Source: Candidatus Sulfopaludibacter sp. SbA3
Lineage (GTDB): Bacteria > Acidobacteriota > Terriglobia > Bryobacterales > Bryobacteraceae
Assembly: GCA_900290315.1 (NCBI GenBank)
Contig: OKRF01000017.1
Coordinates: forward strand, 561-12,821
Direction: 5' to 3'
Length of the DNA stretch: 12,261 nucleotides
Below the pieces are notes generated by a model. The model was not told the DNA's origin. It saw only the letters and a program-made list of their open reading frames with translations, and did no database searches. The position numbers were made by a program, and so were the translations under genes. Position 1 is the stretch's first letter, and every line of letters begins with the position of its first letter. Shown one piece after another: positions 5,645-12,261 of the stretch.

Positions 5645-6310
5645 TCAGCCCTTCACTTTGATTTCTTCACCACGGCTCCAGAGCGCCGTGCCCCAGGTGG
5701 GCTTGCCGAAGAACGTAGCCGGAGTCCAGGTAGACCAGAGAATGAAGTTGCGCAGTTCTTCGGAATCCTGTCCTTGAATCACCAGGTAGTCGGCCACTTT
5801 GCCGCGTTCGTCGATGATGAGCTGCACCACTACGTCGCCGCCATAGGCCACTGGGTTAGAGCGGTTCAGACTCGGAGAGGTGTGAATGGGCGTGGAGACG
5901 TCGCTAGAGTAATTCTCGGGCGCCGCCGTGATCGTGGGAATCCACATGCCGAACAAAAGGATGGCCGATACCAGGCTGCCGGCAACCGGCAGGGCAAACG
6001 GACGCATCAGGTTTTCGCAATGCACCTGGAATGCCGATGCCCAATTGCGCATGCGCTTGGCATAACTGACCCGGGCGATCACGCGGATCCGTTCGCGGGA
6101 AGCGAGTTCGCGCAGTTCGTCCCGCAATCTGGCGGGCATCGCCGGCCTCGCCATTTCCCCAAGAGAGGCGCGCAACTGAACCATCGATTCGTACTGAGCG
6201 CTGCATTCGCGGCAGGACTCGATGTGCGCCAACGCATTCTGCCGCTCCCCGGCGGAAGTATTCAGGTCGAGGAGCGACGAAACCAGTTCTTGCACGTTTT
6301 GACAGCTCAT
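5645..6310 (-). CDS. membrane anti-sigma factor with zinc-finger ZAS motif and TonB-like C-terminal domain
   Basis: 221 residues. The cytoplasmic N-terminus holds the anti-sigma zinc motif Hx3Cx2C (H29, C33, C36 in AHIESCRECSAQY) plus C3. A single transmembrane segment is at about 110-130 (PVAGSLVSAILLFGMWIPTI). The periplasmic part reads GGDVVVQLIIDERGKVADYL and ends with WTPATFFGKPTW, the strand pattern of TonB C-terminal domains. ZAS proteins sequester ECF sigma factors at the membrane; the partner is surely the sigma factor encoded 3 bp upstream. The TonB-like domain could sense or contact an envelope partner (inference). The start ATG at 6310-6308 has GAG inside the sigma gene's end. Its stop overlaps or abuts the rsmA start. 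Confidence 0.86.
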   Translation of the reverse strand: MSCQNVQELVSSLLDLNTSAGERQNALAHIESCRECSAQYESMVQLRASLGEMARPAMPARLRDELRELASRERIRVIARVSYAKRMRNWASAFQVHCENLMRPFALPVAGSLVSAILLFGMWIPTITAAPENYSSDVSTPIHTSPSLNRSNPVAYGGDVVVQLIIDERGKVADYLVIQGQDSEELRNFILWSTWTPATFFGKPTWGTALWSRGEEIKVKG

Positions 6311-6313
6311 AAT

Positions 6314-6991
6314 TTACTCGGCCGTTTTCGGCACCAATTTCAAAGCGGGTCTGGCATGCATACTACCCGCCAATTCGTCCCGCAGGGCTTCCCGGCCGCG
6401 CAGGATTCGGGATTTTACAGTCCCCAGGGAAACTCCAAGCACTTCCGCGACTTCTTCGTAACTCAGATCCGTGATATCCCTGAGCACCACGGCTTCGCGG
6501 AAAATCGGATTGATCTTTTCGAGAGCGGCTTCAATCATCTTGTGCTGCTCCCGGTCTGCCGCCTCCTCATAAGGCGAGCGATTGCGGTCTGGAATGGTCT
6601 CCTTCCAGTTGCGGGATTCTTCAGGGTCCGTATCCAGCTCCACTTCGCGGCGGCGGTGCCGGAAGAACCAGCGCCGCGCATTGTGAGCTTCATTTACCGT
6701 AATCCGGTAGATCCAGGTCTTCAACGTGCTTTGGGCGCGGAAGCTTCCGATGTTGCGAAACACTTTCAGGAAGACTTCCTGCACCACGTCGCCGGCTTCG
6801 GACGGATCGTTGAGCAGACGGAACGCCAAGGCATACACCGGCTGTTGGAACCGGGTGAGCAATTCCTCGTATGCGCGCTCCACACCTTCGCGGAGCGACT
6901 CCACCAGACGAAGATCATCGTTCTCCGCGCTGGCTTCGGCGGAGCGATCCGAACTCAGTTCCAAGATTGAAGTGGCCACCGGCAGCCTCAC
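6314..6991 (-). CDS. ECF RNA polymerase sigma factor (sigma-E/RpoE-like)
   Basis: 225 residues. Region 2 spans about 40-107, with DVVQEVFLKVFRNIGSF (core binding) and TWIYRITVNEAHNARR (promoter -10 recognition and melting). Region 4 spans about 160-212, with AVVLRDITDLSYEEVAEVLG followed by VSLGTVKSRILRGREALR, the helix-turn-helix that reads the -35. A charged linker joins them. There is no region 1 or 3, as expected for an ECF sigma. Start is GTG 6991 with a weak AGG 7 nt upstream; the first 25 residues are not conserved, so a later start cannot be excluded. The anti-sigma gene follows after 3 bp. A candidate promoter of the type such sigma factors recognise lies at 7039-7068, suggesting autoregulation. 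Confidence 0.93.
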   Translation of the reverse strand: MRLPVATSILELSSDRSAEASAENDDLRLVESLREGVERAYEELLTRFQQPVYALAFRLLNDPSEAGDVVQEVFLKVFRNIGSFRAQSTLKTWIYRITVNEAHNARRWFFRHRRREVELDTDPEESRNWKETIPDRNRSPYEEAADREQHKMIEAALEKINPIFREAVVLRDITDLSYEEVAEVLGVSLGTVKSRILRGREALRDELAGSMHARPALKLVPKTAE

Positions 6992-7038
6992 ATTCAGCCT
7001 GACTTCAAACTACCAGGAAACTCTTGTCCTTGCAAAGG

Positions 7039-7068
7039 TATAGACACCCGTTTCTGGCAAAAAGTTCC
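7039..7068 (-). promoter_or_regulatory. candidate sigma-E-like autoregulatory promoter
   Basis: On the minus strand GGAACTT (7068-7062) is followed after 16 bp by GTCTATA (7045-7039). This matches the group-wide ECF pattern of an AAC-containing -35 and a GTC/TCT -10. Transcription would start near 7032, leaving about a 40-nt leader before the sigma GTG. Prediction from pattern only. Confidence 0.6.
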
Positions 7069-7114
7069 CCATACCCGTAAGTTATTGATAAAAACGTTGT
7101 TAAACTGGGACTTC

Positions 7115-8155
7115 ATGCCGGTTATTTCAGCCGAAGTACTAACCCGATTCGTGGAAGAGATTCTGCTGGCGGCCCAGGCGCCGGCGCACAAGGCAGCCAT
7201 CGCCGCCTCCTCCCTGGTGGCCTCCAACCTGCGCGGCGTGGATTCCCACGGAATTCAACTGCTGCCGTTCTACGTCGACCAGTTGCTGGCCGGTGAGATG
7301 GACGCTCACGCCGATGGGCACGTCATCTCCGAAACGGGCTCGTGCCTCCTCTTCGATGGCGAGAACGGGCTGGGCCAATGGGTGGGAGACGTCTGCTGCC
7401 GGCACGCCGTGCGCATCGCCGCGGCGCAAGGCATGGCCCTGGTGGTGGCCCGCGAATCGAACCATTTCGGGGCGGCCGCCTGGTGGGCGCAGAAGATGCG
7501 CGCCGCCGGCCAGATCGGCATTGTGACGTGCAACGCCTCGCCCATCGTTCCGCCGTGGCAGGGTAAGGAAGGGCGAATGGGCACCAACCCTATTTGCATG
7601 TCGGTGCCCGGTCCATGGCTGCTCGATATGGCCACCACCACGGTGGCCGCGGGCCGCATCTTCAAGGCGTTCATTAACGGGCAGCCGGAAATCCCGCAGG
7701 GCTGGGCGTTCGATAAAGATGGCGTCCCCACCACCGACACGCAGAAAGCGTACAAGGGCATGCTGATGCCGCTGGGCGGCTACAAAGGCAGCGGGCTGGC
7801 CATGATGGTGGAGATTCTCTGCTCGGTGCTGAGCGGCGGCGCTATGGCCAACGAGATCGGCGGCATTCGTGTGCGCGGCAAGAAGGTCCGTAACAGCCAG
7901 ATGTTCATGGCTATCGACGTGGCTCGCTTCATGCCCGTCGAAGAGTTCACCGCGCGCGTGGAGCAACTGGTGGCGCTCATGAAAGCGACGCCCGCGGCCC
8001 CGGGTTACGACGAAGTGATGGTGGCCGGCGACCCGGAATGGCGCACAGAGGCCGAGCGCAAGCAGAACGGCATTCCGATCGCCGACGGGAATTGGGACAA
8101 CCTGTGCAAGACCGCGGCACGCGTACAGGTGGCGGTGCCGGGACAGTTACAATAG
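7115..8155 (+). CDS. Ldh2-family NAD(P)-dependent malate/L-lactate-type dehydrogenase
   Basis: 346 residues of the Ldh_2 (pfam02615) family, cytoplasmic oxidoreductases acting on 2-hydroxy acids or related substrates (malate, lactate, ureidoglycolate, 2,3-diketogulonate, or cyclic imines). Family landmarks: VDSHGI with the conserved His45, ESNHFGAA with His117, GTNPI at about 156-160, LLDMATT at about 169-175, and PLGGYKGSGLAMMVEIL. The ATG at 7115 is chosen because the next residues align with the family start; a TTG at 7085 would add ten unlikely residues. The exact substrate cannot be assigned. It is divergent from the sigma operon, with 123 bp between the two starts, and lipA follows after 6 bp, so the two are probably cotranscribed. 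Confidence 0.9.
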   Translation: MPVISAEVLTRFVEEILLAAQAPAHKAAIAASSLVASNLRGVDSHGIQLLPFYVDQLLAGEMDAHADGHVISETGSCLLFDGENGLGQWVGDVCCRHAVRIAAAQGMALVVARESNHFGAAAWWAQKMRAAGQIGIVTCNASPIVPPWQGKEGRMGTNPICMSVPGPWLLDMATTTVAAGRIFKAFINGQPEIPQGWAFDKDGVPTTDTQKAYKGMLMPLGGYKGSGLAMMVEILCSVLSGGAMANEIGGIRVRGKKVRNSQMFMAIDVARFMPVEEFTARVEQLVALMKATPAAPGYDEVMVAGDPEWRTEAERKQNGIPIADGNWDNLCKTAARVQVAVPGQLQ

Positions 8156-8161
8156 AAGCAG

Positions 8162-9028
8162 GTGCTCGTCTCTATCGCCCCCAAAATGGATCGCCCCGCG
8201 TGGCTTCGTGCGCCCGCTCCCGCCGGGAAGAATTATCGCGAACGTAAGGACCTGATCGAGCGCCTGCGGCTGCACACGGTCTGCGAAAGCGCGGCCTGCC
8301 CCAACGTGGGAGAGTGCTGGAACCAGCGCACGGCAACGTTCATGATCCTGGGGAATGTCTGCACGCGGCGCTGCGGATTCTGCGCGGTGCAGAAGGGTGC
8401 CCCGCTACCTGTGGATTACGACGAGCCGCGGCGCGTGGCCGAAGCCGTGCAAGCTATGGGACTGGAGTTTGCCGTCATCACCAGCGTCAATCGCGACGAC
8501 CGGGAAGACGGCGGCGCCGAACTATTCGCCCAGGTCATCCGCGCCATTCGCGAACGCGTGCCGGGTTGCGGTGTGGAAGTGCTGATCCCCGATTTTCAAG
8601 GTAGCCATGCCGCCGTCGAGATTGTGATGGAAGCTGCGCCGGACGTACTCAATCACAAAACCGAAACCGTGCCGCGGCTGTATCGCCAGGTGCGTCTGGG
8701 CGCGCGCTATGAACGGTCCCTGGACGTGTTGGCGCACGCCAAAGGCACGTCGCCGGCCACACCGACAAAGAGCGGATTGATGCTGGGATTGGGGGAAACG
8801 CCGGAAGAAGTACTGGCTGTGATGCGCGATCTGCGCACGCATCACGTGGACATTCTGACTCTGGGACAGTATCTGCGCCCTTCGCCCAAGCACCTGCCCA
8901 TCGTCCGCTATGTTACTCCCGCGGAGTTTGAAGAGTTCCGCGAGGCGGGGTACGAAATGGGATTCGGCCACGTGGAATCCGGCCCGCTCGTCCGCAGTTC
9001 GTACCACGCCAAGAAAGCGGCGGGCTGA
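8162..9028 (+). CDS. lipA: lipoyl synthase
   Basis: Radical-SAM enzyme that inserts two sulfurs into octanoyl groups on lipoyl domains of 2-oxoacid dehydrogenases and the glycine cleavage system. The auxiliary 4Fe-4S cluster motif Cx4Cx5C is at C41, C46, C52 (CESAACPNVGEC), and the radical-SAM motif Cx3Cx2C is at C67, C71, C74 (CTRRCGFC). Also visible: TSVNRDD, EVLIPDFQG, NHKTETVPRLY, LGQYLRPS and the C-terminal RSSYHA with the Ser (about residue 279) that ligates the auxiliary cluster. 288 residues, normal length and intact. Start is GTG 8162, six bases after the dehydrogenase stop; ATG 8186 is an alternative that also keeps all motifs. lipB is not in the window. Confidence 0.97.
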   Translation: MLVSIAPKMDRPAWLRAPAPAGKNYRERKDLIERLRLHTVCESAACPNVGECWNQRTATFMILGNVCTRRCGFCAVQKGAPLPVDYDEPRRVAEAVQAMGLEFAVITSVNRDDREDGGAELFAQVIRAIRERVPGCGVEVLIPDFQGSHAAVEIVMEAAPDVLNHKTETVPRLYRQVRLGARYERSLDVLAHAKGTSPATPTKSGLMLGLGETPEEVLAVMRDLRTHHVDILTLGQYLRPSPKHLPIVRYVTPAEFEEFREAGYEMGFGHVESGPLVRSSYHAKKAAG

Positions 9029-9062
9029 CAGTTCCTCCTGCAAAACCTGGAAAGAAATATGA

Positions 9063-9134
9063 GCCACGGATGAACACAGCTAAACACGGATAACCCGGGT
9101 CTTTCATCTGTGTGTATCCGAGTCCATCCGTGGC
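9063..9134. repeat. inverted repeat between convergent genes, possible bidirectional terminator
   Basis: Outer arms GCCACGGATG (9063-9072) and CATCCGTGGC (9125-9134) are perfectly complementary; inner arms CGGATA (9087-9092) and TATCCG (9115-9120) also pair. It lies between the ends of lipA (9028) and the minus-strand merR gene (9147), where a shared terminator would be expected. The wording GCCACGGATGAACACAG resembles a dispersed intergenic repeat found in many unrelated bacterial genomes (from memory); the reverse frame gives the familiar spurious peptide HGWTRIHTD. Confidence 0.7.
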
Positions 9135-9146
9135 CCATTGGCTTTT

Positions 9147-9902
9147 TCACTTCGCTTTCATCACCTTCATGATGAAGGCCTGGATTTCCGGCTTGATGGT
9201 ATAGGCCTGACGCGGCTGTTGGGGCCAATTGTCGTGGTCGGCCCACATTTTGTTCAGGCCCTTCTGAATCTCCACATCGCCGCCCGTAAAGCCCGCCAGC
9301 AGCTCGCGCCAGCGCGCTGCCAGCGCCTGCGCTTTGGGGCTGGCTGGATCTTCGCCGAGCGAAGCTTCGATATCGGCGAACAACCCGGCCCACTGCTGGC
9401 TCACCCGCTCCTGCAACTCCGGCGACCACAACTTCTTGCGCTCCTCGACCTTGGCCTGCGCCTCCGGAGTGTAATATTTCATTGCCCACTCAGTGTCATT
9501 CTGCATTTCAATCTCCTTGATGATCTTCTTGATCAGATTCCAGTCCGGTTCCTGCTTCGGTTTCAGCGACTGTTCGGCGGCCTCAATCGCGTGAATCGCG
9601 CTATCCAGTTGGCGCCGCTTGCCGGTCAGCACATGCCGCTGCCGGCGGAGCGATTCGGATAGCCCGGAGTCCCGTTTGAGCAGGTCCCGGATCTGTTTCA
9701 GAGGCAGGCCGAGAAACTTCAACACCACAATCTGTTCCAGCCGCGCGAGGTCGCGATTGCTGTAGAGCCGATAGCCACTGTGGCTGCGCCGGCTGGGCTT
9801 CAACAGCCCCAAACGATCATAGTGATGCAGCGCACGAACGGTGACGCCGGCCAGTTCCGCGAACTCGTGCACCTGATACAGAATGTCGATGTCCTGTTTC
9901 AA
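9147..9902 (-). CDS. MerR-family regulator with TipAS ligand-binding domain
   Basis: 251 residues. The N-terminal MerR domain (about 8-78) has VHEFAELAGVTVRALHHYDR, LGLLKPSRRSHSGYRLYS, then KFLGLPLKQIRDLL. A long dimerisation helix follows (about 80-125). The C-terminal TipAS-like domain covers about 135-245 (YYTPEAQAKVEERKKLW, PASPKAQALAARWRELLAGF, MWADHDNW). In the TipA group this globin-like domain binds peptide antibiotics and switches on resistance or efflux; the ligand here is unknown. Start is TTG 9902 with GAGG 7 nt upstream; no ATG exists near the N-terminus. It is preceded by its own MerR-type promoter (9921-9951) and lies downstream of, and on the same strand as, the broken permease. 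Confidence 0.9.
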   Translation of the reverse strand: MKQDIDILYQVHEFAELAGVTVRALHHYDRLGLLKPSRRSHSGYRLYSNRDLARLEQIVVLKFLGLPLKQIRDLLKRDSGLSESLRRQRHVLTGKRRQLDSAIHAIEAAEQSLKPKQEPDWNLIKKIIKEIEMQNDTEWAMKYYTPEAQAKVEERKKLWSPELQERVSQQWAGLFADIEASLGEDPASPKAQALAARWRELLAGFTGGDVEIQKGLNKMWADHDNWPQQPRQAYTIKPEIQAFIMKVMKAK

Positions 9903-9920
9903 CTACCTGCCTCTGGGATC

Positions 9921-9951
9921 ATCATCGAGCCTGACGTAACGTCAGGGTCAA
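9921..9951 (-). promoter_or_regulatory. MerR-type promoter and operator of the TipA-like gene
   Basis: On the minus strand TTGACC (9951-9946) and GATGAT (9926-9921) are separated by exactly 19 bp. The spacer region contains a perfect palindrome, arms CCTGACGT and ACGTCAGG around one base (9930-9946). This is the standard layout for MerR-family activation and lies about 20 bp upstream of the TTG start, suggesting autoregulation. Confidence 0.8.
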
Positions 9952-9960
9952 GAGGTATTT

Positions 9961-12261
9961 TCAATCGTGTCGCAAAGCGGCCAGCGGGTCAATGGATGCC
10001 GCTTTGCGCGCCGGCAGCCAGGCCGCGCCCAGGGCCGTCGCGACCAACACCAGCGCAGACGCGGCGAGCAGGCGCGGGTCATAGACACTGACCCCGAAGA
10101 TCATGCTGGCGAGCAGACGCGCCATCGCCAATGCCAGCGCGAGTCCGGCCGCCATCCCGACGGCCATCACGGGGAGAATCTGCCGCAGCACCAGCGCGTG
10201 GATGGCTCCCCGTTCGGCGCCGAGCGCCATGCGCAGTCCAATTTCGCTGGTTCGGCTGGCCACATGGTAGCTGAGCAGTCCGAAGAGCCCGGTGGCGGCC
10301 AACGCCAGCGCCAGCACGCCGAACGCGGCCGAGAGCCAGGCGAGCCATTGATTCTCGATCAGCGCCTGCGCCTTCTGTCCTTCCATGGTGACGAAGTGCT
10401 GGATGTAGTCGCGGCCGCCGGCCTAGCGCAATTCGGCGGCAGCCCCGCCTTTGACCAGCAGGGTGGGCGGGCGGCGGCCATCGGCGAACTGCCACAGGTC
10501 GACATAGACCGCGAGCGGGTGGGTGTCCGTGGGATCCTCCAGGGCGAGTTGCGCGTCGCCCGCGATGCCGATCACTTGCAATCGCTGATAAGGTCCAGAA
10601 TCCCCCACGCGAATGTGTCTGCCGATCAGTTGCCGGCCGCCCAGCAGATTGGCCAGCGACTGGCTCACCACCGCGACGGGCTCGGCCGGTTCCTGCCCGG
10701 CGGACGGAAAGGCTTCGCCGGCAACCAGCGGAATGCCCAGCGCGGCGAAGAAGCCATCGGTCGCGGCGATGGTCTGCGCATGCACATCGTTGCGCGACGC
10801 GCCGCCTTCCAGCGTGGTGACCGAGTCGGCGTGGGTGGCCGTCCAGAATGGCGTGAAGTCGCTGAGCGCCGTGGCGGAAACGCCGGGTAGCTCCGCCACC
10901 TGCCGCAGAAGGCTGCGGTAATAGGGCGCTCGCGGCGCACTCCGGCCGGCTCCCGGCATGGGGGCCAGCATGGCCTCCGCCACGCCCGCCGTCTTGACGC
11001 CGAGGTTCAGTTCGTCCAGGCGCCGCATGCTGCTGGTGAACAGGCCGCTGGCGGAGACCAGCGCCAGAGTGAGGGCCACCTGCACTGCCAGCAGGATCTT
11101 CTGACTCCGGGTGCCGGCGCCCACCATGCCACGAGCGCCGGGCACGACCAGCCGTCCGCTCTGCCACACCGGCACGGCGGTCAAGATGGCCGCCGTGAGC
11201 AGCACGATGGCCGCCAGGAAGGCGACGGTGCATCCATCGGGCAGCGGGTTCACGTCGATTGTGAAGAGGTCGGCCGCCTGCACCATCACCAGACGGATGA
11301 TCGCTCGCGAGAGCAGCACTCCCGCGACGGTCCCGAGGAAAACCAGCAGGGCGCCATCCAAGGCTACCAGGCGCGCCACGGAAGCGCGGCCGGCGCCCAG
11401 CTCCAGCCGGACCGCAATCTCCTTTTGCCGCCGCAAGCCGCGCGCCAGCAGCAGCGTGGTCAGATTGACACAGGCAATCAGCAGCACCGCTCCGCAGATG
11501 GCCAGAATGGTCCACAACGGATCGCCGAAACGCTCTTTCAGGTGCGAATCGGCGCCTGGGCCGGTCGAGAGAGCCACGATGCGGCGGGCGAAGTAATCGC
11601 GCCGCTGGGCTTCGTTGTAGCGCATCGGGACGCTCTGTTCCAGCAGTTGCTGTTGCATCACGCCCAGCCGCGCCTGTACCTGGCTCACAGACACCGCAGG
11701 CGCGCGGCGCGCCAGAATGTCGACCCAGAAATAGACCGGACGGTTGGGATTGGGAACGAAATCGAGCGGCGTCTGCTCGAGGGGTAGAATGAGTCCCGGC
11801 CGCGCGCCCGGGTGCAGGCCGGTAAACGGCGCCGCCGTGACGCCGATGATGCGTACCGGCTGGCCTTCCACTTCAATCGTGCGCCCGAGCACTGCGGGAC
11901 TGGCGGCGAAGGCGCTGCGCCACAGCGAATCGGTCAGCACGGCGATTCGCTCGATGCCCCGGCGGTCTTCCCCGGCGGTGAACGGGCGGCCGATCTGCGT
12001 GCGGAGGCCCAAAGCGGGGAAGCAGCCGCCACTCATCGTGATGGTCTGGGTTGTGCTCAGTGCGCCATCAATTCTGGTGGTGACCGGCGGCGTAGCGAAG
12101 GCGCAAAGGCCCTGCAGCATCGGCTCTCCACGCAGCTCGTCGAGAACCTGGGAAGTGAGCGGCGCGGAGCGTCCCTGGCGATCGATAGAGGAGATGCGCA
12201 CCAACTCAGACGGCCGGTCCACTGGCAGAGGCTTCAGGAACAGAGAGTCAATCAGACTGAA
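9961..12261 (-). pseudogene. ADOP-type FtsX/MacB-like permease, interrupted by an in-frame TAG (5' end outside window)
   Basis: A large membrane protein of the acidobacterial duplicated orphan permease type: two MacB-like periplasmic domains and two FtsX membrane domains, without an adjacent ATPase gene in the window. Reading from the window edge: FSLIDSLFLKPLP, first periplasmic domain, first FtsX domain at about 248-325 (AICGAVLLIACVNLTTLLLA, then LELGAGRASVARL), further membrane segments, second periplasmic domain, then the second FtsX domain (WLSAAFGVLALALAATGLFG, ASRTSEIGLRMALGAERG) ending at 9961. TAG at 10423-10425 interrupts it after 612 visible residues (AELR*AGGRDYIQHF); both parts are in the same frame, so one base change, or a small deletion near the junction, explains it. 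An ATG at 10386 has no good context for independent translation. The function of intact relatives is presumed export or envelope-related. Confidence 0.88.

Noticed and set aside
7139..7966. Long minus-strand frame opposite the dehydrogenase, and similar long antisense frames at 892-1458, 1481-2008 and 4110-4958
   Set aside because: They are shadows of confident genes on the opposite strand in GC-rich DNA and show no domain motifs. The similarity between the 1481-2008 and 4110-4958 frames comes only from the 109-bp repeat.
9961..10386. Separate small permease gene starting at ATG 10386
   Set aside because: It begins inside a conserved domain, has no ribosome binding site and continues in frame with the upstream part across a single TAG.
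3189..10425. TAG recoding to an amino acid (two in-frame TAGs in otherwise good genes)
   Set aside because: TAG ends the methyltransferase (1543-1545), the DUF4440 gene (2030-2032) and the dehydrogenase (8153-8155) at the expected family lengths, so TAG works as a stop here. No pyrrolysine genes are visible.

Overview
The window looks like a chromosomal piece of a GC-rich Acidobacteriota genome, most likely the Solibacter/Bryobacter lineage. This rests on a TIGR03435-type secreted protein (3843-4571), a large duplicated FtsX permease of the ADOP type with no ATPase gene visible beside it (9961-12261), and dense intergenic repeats. No tRNA, rRNA, CRISPR array or transposase was seen.

Layout. 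1-2032 (+): the 3' part of a phosphofructokinase with PPi-type active-site residues, a SAM methyltransferase 3 bp behind it, and a secreted DUF4440/SnoaL-like protein. 2033-2588: a non-coding mosaic of repeat modules and hairpins. 2589-3326 (+): a MerR regulator under a classic MerR-type operator, translationally coupled (ATGA) to a small secreted protein broken by an amber codon and truncated. 3343-3783 (-): a hemerythrin-like protein. 3843-4571 (+): the TIGR03435 gene. 4586-4859: debris made of a probable TIGR03435 fragment joined to a 109-bp copy of the methyltransferase/DUF4440 junction. 4865-6991 (-): ECF sigma factor, anti-sigma factor and rsmA (ksgA) as a probable operon behind a candidate sigma-E-like promoter; rsmA is frameshifted by an exact 13-bp tandem duplication. 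7115-9028 (+): an Ldh2-family dehydrogenase and lipA, 6 bp apart. 9063-9134: an inverted repeat between convergent genes. 9147-9951 (-): a TipA-like MerR regulator with its own MerR-type promoter. 9961-12261 (-): the ADOP permease, incomplete at the window edge and split by an in-frame TAG.

How it fits together. Most genes are ordinary metabolism (PFK, LipA, dehydrogenase), RNA modification (RsmA) and regulation (ECF sigma/anti-sigma pair, two MerR proteins). I do not see a coherent new multi-gene system. The unusual content is structural: a 109-bp direct repeat bracketing about 3.1 kb, a repeat mosaic with long hairpins, a TonB-like domain on the anti-sigma factor, and three interrupted genes plus one gene fragment within 12 kb. 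Each break is explained by a very small change, so sequencing or assembly error competes with genuine gene decay.
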